Source: Adineta ricciae
Lineage: Eukaryota; Rotifera; Eurotatoria; Adinetida; Adinetidae
NCBI GenBank assembly: GCA_905250025.1
Contig: CAJNOJ010000316.1
Span: 1-64,000 of the forward strand
Reading direction: 5' to 3'
Length of the DNA stretch: 64,000 bases
In this document: positions 1 through 13,000 of the stretch, one piece after another
Layout of the letters: each line of letters opens with the position of its first letter
How positions within the stretch are numbered: position 1 is the first letter of the stretch
Position numbers and translations under genes: made by a program
Notes under the pieces: generated by a model
Told to the model about the DNA's origin: nothing
The model's database searches: none
The model's input: only the letters and a program-made list of their open reading frames with translations

Positions 1-121
1 TATCACATGATAAATGTTTGATTTTGCTTTCTCGTAGTGCTGTTAACAAGCGTTTGGAAATTAGCGAGATGTGTTCTTCGCGAAGATCGAGCTCGGGATC
101 GTAGACAAAGGTCGATTGTTG
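1..121. repeat. Direct repeat of 3429-3549 (121 bp, identical)
   Basis: Every base of 1-121 matches 3429-3549 in the same orientation. Identity stops abruptly at 122 against 3550. It covers coding sequence of the DDIT4 domain, so it marks one edge of a duplication or conversion tract that continues left of the window. Confidence 0.95.
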
Positions 122-139
122 CTGAGAAGAAGTAGCCAT
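1..139 (-). CDS. DDIT4/REDD1-like paralogue, 5' end only (runs off the left edge)
   Basis: Reading leftward from an ATG at 139 gives MATSSQQQSTFVYDPEL, followed by the same DDIT4-family residues found in the complete gene at 3055-3822. Bases 1-121 are identical to 3429-3549, while bases from 122 upward, including the start codon, are unrelated to the other copy. This copy would therefore start near the conserved C-terminal DDIT4 domain and lack the roughly 90-residue Ser/Thr-rich leader. DDIT4 proteins inhibit mTORC1 under hypoxia or stress (family knowledge). Only 46 codons are visible, so it could be an intact second gene, a truncated duplicate or a pseudogene. The start is chosen because it is the first ATG in frame with the homologous segment. 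Confidence 0.6.
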   Translation of the reverse strand, partial: MATSSQQQSTFVYDPELDLREEHISLISKRLLTALRESKIKHLSCD

Positions 140-317
140 CATTATCATCATCTTTTTCTTCTTCTTCTTGTCCTATTCGATCTGAAGCATAGGAAGATAG
201 CTGAGAGTATTTCGCTTGCAGTTCGAAGGAGCAGAAACTATCTCCGCTGAATGAAGTCTTATTGATGTCGAACTCCTAAAACAACATGCTGCATGATGTT
301 ATTACTGCGTTTACCTT

Positions 318-352
<35 letters not shown>

Positions 353-3054
353 GTTTCTCTCTCAATTCCATTTTTTCTCCGCTTTGATTAGTGGTAAATC
401 ATTCGTGTATGGTATACACCTTTTCCTGTGTGTTAAACAAACGGCCTCGCGCAAACCTTCAACAATAAATCTATAATCAAGCGAACTTTTTTAAGTATAC
501 GTACACTACTCCAACTCGTCCTCATGTTGTATTATTATTTTTCTCTTTCACGTATATATACGAAAAAACGTAAAAGATAAGAAGTAAATTGTGTTATTCG
601 ACGCCTATGAATACTGATAAGGTTACCGCGAATATAAAAGATACACCTGCTTATTGCTTTAAGCTCTTCGCAGCGCTTCATAGTCGAGAAATGACAGTGT
701 TTTGTCTATGAATATTGAACGGAAAAAAGGTTATCAAACAAAAACGCCTTGATCTCCTCTCGTCGATTTGATCGATGCATCAAACAGACAAGCGAAATGT
801 ATGTGTATCGTTCGACGGTGGTGTACAGTTGCTAATAAGAAAACAAATCCCCTCCCTCCCTCTCTCTCTCCCTTCTTGCAGACGTGCAGTCTAGATCGTT
901 TTTTTTTCTTTTTCGCTTTGTTGATGATCGATATTTACTAACACATTTACATCTCGAGTCAATACCGACATGTTTTAATATTAATAAGATTGACAAAAGA
1001 AAGACGGGGCGAATGTGAACGTCGATGGAAGCAAATATGAAAGCGACCGAAAAAGAAAAGACGATTGGTTTCGTGATGCTGTTGACGGCGAAATTTACTT
1101 TTTTTTCTTCCCCTGAAGTATTGTGGTAACAGAATCAGCGCGTTGCAAAAGAAATCAAGGTGAAAAGAACACTTTACTTCTCTCTTGTACAAAGATAGGC
1201 ACTCCGAAAGAAACTGACATTTGTTTACTTTGCTTGTTAACTATTATTGTTACTTGCGCAAATTGTTTGAAGACACTCTTTACACATTTCGTTTTCATCA
1301 CGATTCGACTCTTTCTGGCGAATTTTCAAGCAACTGAGAATACTAACAGAGAAATACTCGATGTTAAAAGGTTCGAAATCAAGTACAGTTAGTCATCGTG
1401 ATTTGATGAACTCTTCTCTTGTGACCCAGTGAACACAATTGTCTAAAAGGAAGAATACTATGATACGGGATTACATAGTGACAAGCTGTCTTCAAGCGAT
1501 TGATGAACCATATTACATGCATGCTTTTTAAAGAGTTACAAGGCATGTCGTATGTCGGTAAAAGAAAAGTTTACTTAGTCACCTATGCTCTTCAAGACGT
1601 CGATTCCATAAGAAACATGTCCTTCGATTAAGACGAACGGTAGTTAGGGATATCTTTGATATGAAAAGCAAAATATTATACCATAATCTATTTGCAAACA
1701 GACTGCAAGTAGAAGAATATCATCGACATCACATCGAGCAAATATCAATAGTGTTCGATATAGAAAGAGAAGAAATCGATTACTTTTTTTCACATTATGA
1801 TATCTAAATAAGCGTTTTCTTTTCTTGATTTCTTTAACAACTCAGCATGACGCGCTTTCGATCAGAACGAATATGCACGGTTCGATTCTCACCAGCAGGA
1901 TGCTGTGCGTTCGAAATATCATTTGTCATCGGTTCACGAAAGAAAAACGCCTCTCTTGAGAGTTTCACCGGATTTTGTTCTCAGCGATATCACGATGACC
2001 TTCGATCTCTCATCAATACAGCGTGCACATGCATGGCGAAAAGTGATTTAAATCAATACGCATGTATATGTATGTATTACTTACATTTACGAGTGAAGCG
2101 AAAAAAGAAACATCATATATAGAATAAATACTAAGGTCAAGTAATAATCACAAAATGATGATTATTAAGTAAAAGAAAGAGAAGCTGATGCCTGTTTGCT
2201 TCTTTCGCAGTGCAGTTTGATTCAGTTGCATTCATCAGCGAGCAAATTAACATGTGTTTGCATGTTGTTCGATTAGTCGCCATGTGTATCGAGCGTCGAA
2301 GGATTGAATCAGCTGTTTGAGACTATGCATTCGAATTCTCATCTGATCAACACCGAGGAAAGGAAGGAAAGAAAGAAAGAAAGAGAGGATTCAGATATCG
2401 TGATGAATGTCAACATCGATTGTACTTCTAAGAAACGTTAGTTCGTTGTCTGTTATTTTCTTTGTGTTTTTATTGCTCCTATCGGAAGACCGGTAAAACC
2501 GTATTTATATAGATATAGATTCACATATAAAAAGAAGAACATATGTATGTATGGAATATAGCGTTACAAAACAACATATGAATAGATAGATAGAGGAGGA
2601 AGAGAGGGGAAGAAATGCTTATATGAGAATGGCAAATGATACAATACAGACAAAACAAAATGGCAGGTCATCACAACAACAAAAAATAGATAATATAAAT
2701 AGAGAAGAAAGGAAAGCGAAAGAGTTTTTTTTATCTCGAATAATATTTAATATCTGTTTCTTTACTTTTGAATAACAAACAAAAAAATGGCTTTATGTAA
2801 TGGATCATTCTCAGAAGGGTTTTCTTTTTCAGGAAAAAACAGACCACACAAACAGATTGTTGTCATCTGACATGACGACGAACAGATGAAGAAGAGTAAG
2901 GAGAGGAGAAGACGACGAGGAAGAAGAAAAAAAGAACGAAGGGAACGGGAGGATTTGCCTAGAAATATAAACGATACTACGCGAATAAATATTGCCTACA
3001 TTGAAATAGAGAAACCAACAAATTGATAGGTCCTTTCGTTGAATACTTGCTTTG
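140..3054. other. Intergenic stretch with no supportable gene
   Basis: This AT-rich sequence separates the two DDIT4 copies. It holds a (TC)n tract at about 322-349 and several poly-pyrimidine runs. The open frames here are short, low complexity or lack recognisable domains. It probably contains the promoter and 5' UTR of the left copy and the 3' UTR of the right copy. Confidence 0.6.
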
Positions 3055-3822
3055 TTATGTATCAATAATTGCGCGTTTTGGTTCAGCTGTTTTGTAGAAA
3101 ACATTTTTCACAAGTAAACACCGGGGACTTACATATAATGGACTTTTCTCTTTCAGTTGTCTGAACAGTTTCATTTCAGGTAACAGTCTTCGTAATGTAA
3201 ACACCTTCGTATCCTCGTGCAGATCGATCTCGATCTCGAAGACCGTCTTCTGTTTCGGATTGATGCGAATCAGCGGAAGATATTTGGTTGTGGTCGATGT
3301 CAGATTCGTTGATAGCGACGTGAGTTTGATGCGAATCTGAGCACCCATAATACCAAATGGTTCTTCGGCAGCCATGATCAAACATTGTTTGGCAATGTTT
3401 CGTAGATGATTGCATGGAAGAAAGAGATTATCACATGATAAATGTTTGATTTTGCTTTCTCGTAGTGCTGTTAACAAGCGTTTGGAAATTAGCGAGATGT
3501 GTTCTTCGCGAAGATCGAGCTCGGGATCGTAGACAAAGGTCGATTGTTGAATCTCGACTGGTTTGAAAACATTGTCATTTGAGATCTGCTTGAAGAAATT
3601 CACCACGCCAGTTTTGATTCTTTGCAGAATATTTCGATTATTCTCTTTTTTCGACGCTGTTGTTGCTCCCGTTTCTGTTGGTACGGTTGAATCGGAGCAA
3701 TAGTGCAAAGTATTTGTCGATGAACTATATTTCCGACTAGTTAACTTCGACGATAATGTACCTTGAGATGGACAAGATGCATTACGTGTAAATTGATGAG
3801 TTGTCGACGTTGACGATGGCAT
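3055..3822 (-). CDS. DDIT4: DDIT4/REDD1-like stress regulator of mTORC1
   Basis: A protein of 255 residues if the start is the ATG at 3822; an in-frame ATG at 3957 would add 45 residues. The first 90 or so residues are Ser/Thr-rich and poorly ordered. The C-terminal 160 match the DDIT4 (RTP801, scylla/charybdis) domain: helix LISKRLLTALRESKIKHLSC, then the HLRNIAKQCLIMAAEEPFG block, beta strands, and a final LLVKNVFYK segment corresponding to the vertebrate RVIKKKLYSS region. The family relieves 14-3-3 restraint of TSC1/TSC2 and so lowers mTORC1 activity (family knowledge). The 3822 start is preferred because a good splice acceptor (ctacag) lies 13 bases upstream of it, suggesting a 5' UTR intron or trans-splice site. 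A GTAAGT inside the last coding part is probably not used, since the family C-terminus reads straight through it. Confidence 0.82.
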   Translation of the reverse strand: MPSSTSTTHQFTRNASCPSQGTLSSKLTSRKYSSSTNTLHYCSDSTVPTETGATTASKKENNRNILQRIKTGVVNFFKQISNDNVFKPVEIQQSTFVYDPELDLREEHISLISKRLLTALRESKIKHLSCDNLFLPCNHLRNIAKQCLIMAAEEPFGIMGAQIRIKLTSLSTNLTSTTTKYLPLIRINPKQKTVFEIEIDLHEDTKVFTLRRLLPEMKLFRQLKEKSPLYVSPRCLLVKNVFYKTAEPKRAIIDT

Positions 3823-3957
3823 AACTGCTCTAACCTGTAGTAAATGTGACGTGAGTGAGAGGAAAATGTTGTTTCGGAAAATATTACCTTTATCTATTTC
3901 TATGTCACCGAAAGAAGAGTTGAGTTGTATGATGGTGTAGTGTCGTTGTCGTCGCAC

Positions 3958-6900
3958 ACTCGCTCTGAACTAAAAATGTATTGCAACGAAGCCGTTACTC
4001 TCTTTCTCTTCTCTCATTTTCTTTTCTCTTATTCTCTCTCTCTTTCTTTTTCTTCGTCGATGGTTATATATATTTCTTTTTTCCTCGTCTATATTCTTGT
4101 TTAACACAGCTGATTGTCGACAGAGTAAAGAAGTACAAACTATATATTTCTCGCCCGGGTCGTACGTTTGTTCCTCTTTCTCCTCTCGGTGTAAGAAGAA
4201 AACAGCTGCTTGCTGGGTTCAATGATTGGTTGCAATTTGACAACTTCATCTGATGATGATGAAAAAAGACGCGAGAGAGAAAAAGAACGAAAAAAAAAAT
4301 CCCGTCTTTCTTCTTTCACATATGTCGTTCAATGCTTTAGGGTGGTATATGTTATTCACGATAATGATGTGAAATCGGCACAAAAGATCTCTCTTTTTTC
4401 ACGATTGTGTATGGATGTATGTTACATGGGATGAACGAAAGCTCCCGGCTATCGATCACACATATGCTAGAAAAAGTATTCCACGTTAACAAACAACATT
4501 TTGCTCTGAATTTCAATATTTTTTAATTGAGACAGAATGAAGAAAAGAAGAGAAAAGAAACTCATTAGCACTCTTGTCATACAAATTGACAGAAGGCGAG
4601 AGCAACTGCAGCTGATATTAACCATGTATATATAACAAAAGAACAAATTGACCTTTTCTCTCTTTCTCATTTTTCCTAGTTGATTATTCTAATACAAAAG
4701 AATCCATTTGAATTGATGAATTAATTTTCTAAACATCGGTCAGTTACCCGATCTAATGACATCGATCTGATTTCTCCCTGACTAGCCAAGTGCGTGCTTG
4801 CTTTCTATTTAATTATCAATACGTTGTTCTTATCAAATTCATCATGTCTGTTTACTAATGGTTCCTTTTGAAAAAAAAAAACACACTACGTTCAAGATAT
4901 ATTTGTATGCAACAAATTCACCACCTGTCATTACTCTACAGGTTAATTATTGATTGATAGAAAGAGAAGAGAAGAGAAGAGAAAAGTCTTTGTAAATATA
5001 CTTGAAGGAACGATATTAATAGTATAGATAAACACTTGAAATGAGGTACTACTTTTTGATTAATTTTTCTTTCGTGACGAGAGAAGCAACAAGTAAATCA
5101 AATAGAGGCAAGTAAAGAGGATGAAGACTTTTCTTTCTCTCCCTCGTTCTTCATTCAATAGATCCATCTCACAGCCGGTTATTGTTATGATCAGTTTGAC
5201 AACTGAGTGATATTTGTCAACATCGTCCTTAATCCATAGTGTATATGCCAATAGAGGTTCAATCATTTCATATCTACTTTATGACGCCAATTGTCAGCTA
5301 AACAACAAATAGTTGTATGTGAACAAGTCTCTTGTGGATTTAACTCACTATCAATCACCTTTAAGCTGGCAAGAGGGAGATATACAGTCATTTTTAATAC
5401 CCTATATCAACATACATATGAGATCCTCTTGAGACAAACAGACAGACGGGAGAAATTCTTTTTGATTAGATCCTGTCGATTGTCAAATGGCGAATTTCGT
5501 TTGACATTCTTTCCATTTCAGAACATGTAAATAGGTTGGAATTAAATGAAAACAATTGATCAAGAGTATAATGCAATTGGGACATTGATTTTCTCATCTA
5601 TTGGAAGCGACAAATAAAGCTGCAAGATTTGACATCGGTCAACAAACGTATTAACATTCTCAGTGACGTCAATGATGAAACGAGACTTTGATTTTCTTGT
5701 AGAATTAATCTCTATTCAGTCACTGGATATCAAACGACGGGTAATCACCTGATATCTGATTGTTCCTTCTATCCAAAGAAAAGAGTATCCCACACAATCA
5801 CGATCATGAGCATGAAAGAGGGAAGAATTAATTCATATTTGCATATTTGACACCATCATCAAACACACACACACACATATTGGCACTCGAGAGGGGAGTG
5901 GTCCTTTGTCGGAATATTGTCTATATACTTTTTTTTGTCTGTCGGTCACAGTATGAGAGAACCGACCAGAATGTGTGAATTCTATTTCTAGCTTCGAGAA
6001 AGAAAGGATAAATCAAGCATGCATCGCTAATTTCTTCCGGAAGAATATGACTTGAGTTGTTTAGTTTGACACATTCAGGATGTATGCTTTGTTTTGAAAC
6101 TTGACTGTGTGTATATATTGGTTGTACCAACACTTTGTTTGATCTTAATTTACTCAACGAATGGGAGAAAAGTTCAAAGCATGGCGCAAAGGAACAACTG
6201 CTAGAATAAATGTCATTCTGATCATATCAACACAGATAGAATGTTGAACTGTGAAACGATTAGAGATTGTCGTATTCGTTTTCAACAGATCAACTTGAAT
6301 TCTAACACATTGGAAATGTTTTTGTGAACTTTTCTTTTGTTCGTTCGATTCTATACAAATATTCGATTGCTTTTTAATGAATAATCTTCAAATGGAGAAA
6401 TGTTAAAATAAGTGTTTCGAAAATGGTTATTCAAGAATAATGCTTTGACATGTTGAAAGGCGTGCTCGATGTTCGTTGTCTGGTGATTTATTGCTCGCTT
6501 AGAAACTGCACTCACCAATGACATACCAGCTATTCGGATCATTGCCTAATGGCACAATCTCTTCCAAAAATAACGATGTTTGCTTGTTTAAACGCGATGT
6601 TATCGGATGAAAGGAAAAGCATCGAGAGACGTCAATTCATGATCATAAAATTATCATTAGAAGTCGCATTGGGACACTCAGTGGTTCTTTATCTTTCTTT
6701 CTCTTTCATCGTTTGTCGCAGATGTATCCTTGATGAAGAACAGTATTTTACAATCTGTGCGATAAATAACCGATGTTTATCAGTTGTCAGACTCGCCGAG
6801 GTCTTCTGCGAGCTGCGAAAGCGACCGATTTCATTCGTTTTCACTGACATAAATGCTTTTATAACATGCCAGATCAATCCATTAATTTCTTTACATACAG

Positions 6901-7071
6901 CGTCCATAAAGAAAACCGGTCAACATCGAAAAAAGAAACGAACGAACAAACAATAGAATGCTAGTTCATATAAATGAAAAGTAAAACAACGTACGTTGTT
7001 GTTTTCAGAAAATCTTTGAAAGAAAAAATAAATATGTACTGAATAAGAAAGAAATTTTCAATAACGACTGA
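3958..7071. other. Gene-poor AT-rich stretch
   Basis: No frame here shows a recognisable domain or a splice-consistent gene. A 135-codon frame at 6549-6956 (plus) overlaps an equally open frame on the other strand and has no family resemblance. Simple-sequence features are GAGAA runs near 4965-4985 and an (AC)n tract near 5865-5876. Regulatory DNA for DDIT4 and the 3' region of Shroom are expected here. Confidence 0.5.
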
Positions 7072-10000
7072 CTAGGCCGTTGTTGGTATAGTGTTAGGAT
7101 GATTTGTTTGGAGATTATCGACCAGCTGAGTAGATGTTGAACTTGTGATCGAATTTGAGCGTTGGAAATTTTCCGCAATCGACGATACTGGTGCTGGTGA
7201 AAAATGAGATTGATTATTTACAAAGGAGGATGATTGAAGAAGTTCAAGTTGTTTTTCAATCAATGCAATGCTCTCTTCGATTTCCTTTGCATCGATTAGT
7301 AAAGTCGATTTCATTCGAATGAAATGATCATAATCATCACATTGTTCAGTAGAAAAATACTTTTGGAGAATATTTGTAACCACTCGACTACGTCGATCGA
7401 TTCCGTCTTTGAGCACCTTCGCTTCGTCGTGTTTTTGTTGAATTTTCTCCCGACGATCAAGTAAACTCGCCTAGAACAACAAAACGCGTTCAATCTCCTG
7501 CGTCATTTCCTTCTTGGAAGTTGACTTTATCATTTCATGTCGTAATCAAACATCGACAGCAATCATCGCTTGATAGACATAGTAAATGATAGAGGTTACT
7601 TTTTAAATGCATGGCTCATGTCTATATTTATGTTGATTTCAGAGAGGAATTAAAGTAATTCAAGCAAGTAGTCTGATAGCTTTCTTATCCCGAGGGTGAT
7701 TTCTGTCTGTTGAAAGTGAAGACTTCTCTCTCTCTCCCTCCCTTTCTTTTTTCCTTTGCTGTGGACATTACTTTCAGTTGAGTTTGATCATCAGTTAGCA
7801 TCGACAAATCATTCTCGACTTTGGCTAAACGAGCACTGAGCTTGAGAAGAACGGATGTGATTGTATCGATTTCATTGATGTGTAATTTGAATTTTTCAAT
7901 TTCATTTGCTTCACCTTTGGATTCAATGACGTTGATTAACTAGAAGAGGGACGAATTGGAAATAAATCTGGCTTTTTTTCTGTGATAAACATACTTTTGA
8001 ACCAAGCTTAGTGTTGATCTCAATTTCATCACTGACAACGCGCTGATTTTCTCTGAAGATCTCCAAACGTTTTGTTAAATTCAATAGATCTTCCTGAGAA
8101 AATAAAACCGAAAGAAATGTGCAATTCGTTACTGAATATCTTCACGTTTACCGCTTGAGGTACACTTTCGTTATTCACATTAGTCGACGAATTCTGTCTT
8201 GAACGATTTCGTTTTTGATGATCAGGCGTCGGAAATAAATTACGCACATATTCCGAACTGAGATGATGATCATTGTTGTTTGGAGGCGACATTGGAGAAT
8301 CGTTTGCTGGAGTTGTTTTCGACGGAGGAGAAGGCGAGGAAGAAGAAGTTTTCCTTTCGTTAACCGACGGTGATACGACTGAGCGTTGTACAGCTTTGAC
8401 AATTCGAACTGGTTTGCGATGGACAGCTGGTGGAAGCGAAGTTTGACTTGCAGATGAGTCAAAGTATTTGGTTGTTCTTATCATTGACTCAGTAGAAGGT
8501 GTTGGTACTGGTTGTCTAGATAAATCATCGTTTTAAAACATCTTAACTATGAGAAATGAATGATAAACAAAAGATAAGACACATTGCGTTTTTGCTTGTC
8601 ATCGAATTCATTCTTTTTCATTCATGGCAAGTCAGAGTGCTGCAAATGATCCGCTTTATCATGATGTTAGTCCAGAATATGTGCGTTACACACGTTTCTT
8701 TTTCATCCTCGCCGGTTTGGTATGTCTAACGTCGGCTATCTGCGCTATTGTTCAAGCTCATGATGAGAAACAGTTCTATATTATCCTAATAAGTTTGATT
8801 GCATCGATCTTTTTCACATTCTGTATCTATTTATTTTTTCAACGTCGTATCCTTCTCGCCGAAAAACTTTGGTTCGTCAATTTAACGATTTTCATCCTAT
8901 TCCTACAAGCTGTTATTTATCTAACATTTGTTTTTATGAAACCCTATCCGATGCCAATTCCGACAACGATTAGGACAACGACTCCATATTCAACCACACC
9001 GTCGAACACAACAAACACGACGAATGTGACATCGACAACGGTATCTTCGACGTCTACAATGAAGAAATATTCTTGGGAAAAGCAGGCTATTCTCACGAAA
9101 CTCTACGAACTCGCAGAGGAAACATAAAACTGTTCACTTTCATTCGTATCAAAAATAAAACTTTGACTTACTTAATCACATGTCGTGGAGGGGTCGATGT
9201 GGGCGGTAGCGTGAGCACTTTCGGACATGCGGATATCGGTGCATTATCTGAATAGATGCGATTTTCGAAAAATTGTCGTTTCGATTGAAAATCATTGGAG
9301 ATTTCATATGTAACTGGTGACAATAAGGCTTGTATATGCGTCTGACCAGCAGATTTTGGTCGCAGAACATTTCGATTGAGAGAATTGCATTCTTCATTTT
9401 GATTATTCAAAGTATCTTTTGACCTTGATCGAGACAAAGACGAAGTATTCACATTCATTGTCAGCGTTCGATTGTTTGTTATTGAACGCGATTTGGCACG
9501 TAGAAGTTCACTGTAAGATGCTGGCGTATCTTCGAACGAAGTATCGCTTGCTAAACGAAGGGAAATTTTAAATAAGTTTCTCCCTCGCTGTCGTTAAAAA
9601 AAGGAAAGACGAGACGGGTTTATTGGTAGAAGAACAAGTCGTATTTACTGAAGTAGTTGAGTCGAAGAGATAAACATGTTTCTCTCGTTCGTTCCTTTTT
9701 CTTTCTTTTCTTCTACATTTTTTTTCTTTTTACAACTATTACCTCTTTAAAGTGAGAAAAATTGAAGTAAATGATTTTCGATTTAGTTCGAATGGAAGAA
9801 AAAAGAAAAGTGAAGTAGTAGTTGGAGTGTAAAAGAAAAAAGCTGGTCAAGTACTTCGCGAAAGGAATATGAATCATGTTTTGTTTTTAATTATTCGAGT
9901 CGATGGACTGACGAAACGAAAATATCGATCAAATTGCAAATATTCGAAATTGTATTAGTTCGACTAATAAATATTGAGTTTGGGAGTGACAACTTAGCAA

Positions 10001-13000
10001 CGACGATCACGTGGGTGAAAACGAATGTGACGCGAAATGCCAGAGAAAAGAATTGATCTTAACTAGTACTTCAGACAAATTAGTCATTCACATGAAAGAT
10101 TATTATTCCTTTTTAATGCCAACTGCTATTATAAATACCAGCGATTATTCATGATCAATTATACTCAAATGAGAGAGAGAGAGAAGAGATTTTTCATACT
10201 TGGACGTAAACTTGGACTGTGAAATGAAGTCTGTTCGGTGTACGATCGAGCTTCTTCTTTTTTATTTGATATTAATGATGTCGGAGGTGATAAAACATCT
10301 GTTTGATTACCAGTGGTTATTGACGATGAATCATTGGAACGGGTCGGACTACAAAATCAAACATTGACTTTACATATATATATATATATAGACCATAAAA
10401 AGACAGAACAAGAAGAAAAAATGAGACATCTGCTTGGTAATTATTTGAATGAAAGTGTGAGTCATACCTCCGAATATTCTTTTGTGTTGTCTTCACTTCC
10501 GATTGTTTGTTTTTGATTAAATTGGAATGTTGATTCTAGAATTCGACAGAATTGAACAGATGTTCGTGTCGATGTTATATTCTCTCATTAGAGAATGTAT
10601 TTGTACTGAGAAGTAAAGCAAAGAAACGGTCAATGAACTTACTCGTTCAAGGCTAGTAGGCGAGAGAAACGATGCTTGCGGTGGCCAAAACGCTTGAACC
10701 GAATCGGAGAGTGTAACAGGTTTTGCCGATGAGTAAGATGCGGATTGATAAATTTTATTTTGATAAGCAGAACATGACGATGTGTCATCGTCAAGATCGT
10801 GTATTTGAGAGTCATAAGATGAAGACGACGAAGAAGAATTTGTACTGATGCTATTCATACTAACATTGGATACTGTACGATTGTTAGTCGCCGGTTTCTT
10901 GGTTGGAGCCGGCGGATACAGATAATAATGATATTGTGGAGGAGTAGAAATCACAAGTGTCGATGTTTGCATCATCTTACCAATTGACGATGATACTCCT
11001 GATGACGATGACGAGTCATTAGCATGAGAAAATGAACTTGAAGGAGAGAGCAAGAAAGAATCTCTTTTTCCTATTTCATTAGGTTGAAATAAGAGACCGT
11101 TGTTCAATGAATCTCCTTCATTGGATTTCATAATTGTGTTCGCTGGTTTCGTTAACAGTGATATTGAACTTCTATTCGTCTGAGCAGTCGAATGTAATGG
11201 AATAGATGAATCTAGAGCGAAAAAGACCTTCGAACATTCTCTCGACACATTCTTATGGACATGTCATCGAAAGATACTCTTCTCTCGAATTGACTTACCA
11301 ACATTAGATGAACTATTTCTATTGATCTTTGTGGAATACTTTGTCAAGGGTCGTTCTTTTTGAGCGTTGATTTGAACCTTGTCAGTATGTTCTTTCCACG
11401 CATTGCTTAATGATGCAGAAGAAGTATGAAGTGGTTCAATATCGGCACTGAGACGTTTATTTTCATTTGATATATACTGTTTCGGTCGTCGTTGGGTAGA
11501 TGTTGTACGTTTTAATTGTTTACTATCGTCTGCTGGTGAAGACGACGATGATTTATTCTGATTACTATTTGATCGATGAATAAAATTAAAAAAGCCTCCA
11601 GTACCGATGAATTTTTTGGTCGTAGTTTGCGATTGTTGAGGTGTTGTCGGTGTTTTCACAGATGAGTTCATCATCGGCATCTGCTTTTCTGGAATTGAAT
11701 GTGTCAAATTTTCACCTAGACAGATTTAATGTGTTAAAGCGAAGAAAAAAAAAAAGAAGAAGAAGAAGGCGACGATAAGAGGTCAGTCATACCTGTAGAA
11801 AAATGGTTCGTGCCATTTAGTTCTTTTGTTAGAGAAGTATCATAGTTGCCATCTTTATAAGTGACTATCGTTGTGTGAGGCGTGCAATAAAGGTGAGTCG
11901 TCGATGTAGTTGCAGCAGTTGTTACTTGTCGAGAAGGAGTCGTGCAATTTAGTTCATCGACATTTTCTTTTTTCTCTTGTCTAGATGTACGACTATCGTT
12001 ATTCTCTTTTTTCGATGGAGGTAATGGTGAAAGAGAAAAAGAACGATGAACTGAATGTGTGGTCAGTGGAGTTACATTGGCGATGATTGTCCTTCTTGTC
12101 ATTTCATTTTTCTCTTTTTCTTCGAGTGTCTCACTATGAGGTTTTTTCTTTTGTTCTTCATTATCACTAGTGCGATTGCATATACATGAAGATGTAAGTG
12201 TGACCGGGAGTTGATAAGGAGTACGTGTTGATGGGAATGATGAACGATATTCTGCAGGTAACTGTCGATCGAAATGAACGGATTTCTTTGAACGAGTCGT
12301 GCCGGCTTTTTGTGATTTTAAACAACTGTTATTATTGGAATTGCACAATGCTCTAGAAAAACGAAAGTCAATTGAGTTCTTCCAGAGAAAATTCACTTAC
12401 GAGTCAATTACTTCGTGTTGTTGTTTTAATCTATCGTCATTAGTTGTCATTGAGCGATTCGATGGGTTCAGAGGATTCGTCGAATAGGTTTGTTGACGAT
12501 TAGGCGAAATTGACATAGTCATCAGGCTACGTGTTGTTGTCGTTAGATGACCAATATCCTCTCGAGACGAATCAATAATTGATGTTTGTGTAGTAAGCTT
12601 TGATTGTTGATTTAAAGATGGCCCTATGGGAGATGATGATGACTCTTCATGACCTTTTGGACAAGTGAATGAAATGGGGGAGGAGGATGACGAGGAAGAT
12701 GTTATTGATGAGCGAAAAGAAGAGGAAATTGGAGACGATAAAATCATGTTGTTTGTCTTTAAGATTGGCGTTGAAAGCTTCGGATCGATATGTTTTGAAC
12801 TGTTTTGTTGATATTCAATTACAAATGGTTGTGTCCCTGTCTCGTACACTCGATCGAAATTCGAATTCTTTCGTCGAGAGTATACCACCGACGGTAAAGA
12901 AGTTGTCGTTGATGATGAAAGGGACGATGTATCACTGATAAAGTCACTGTTATCAAACGATGGCGACGTACGCAATGGAATTTGCAAAGCTACATCAGCT

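Noticed and set aside
2829-3104. 91-codon minus-strand frame downstream of DDIT4, considered as a further DDIT4 exon after an internal GTAAGT
   Set aside because: The DDIT4 C-terminal strand (LLVKNVFYK) reads straight through that GTAAGT, so the donor is not needed; the frame itself is low complexity.
6549-6956. 135-codon plus-strand frame
   Set aside because: No family resemblance, an equally open frame on the opposite strand, and no splice or poly(A) context.
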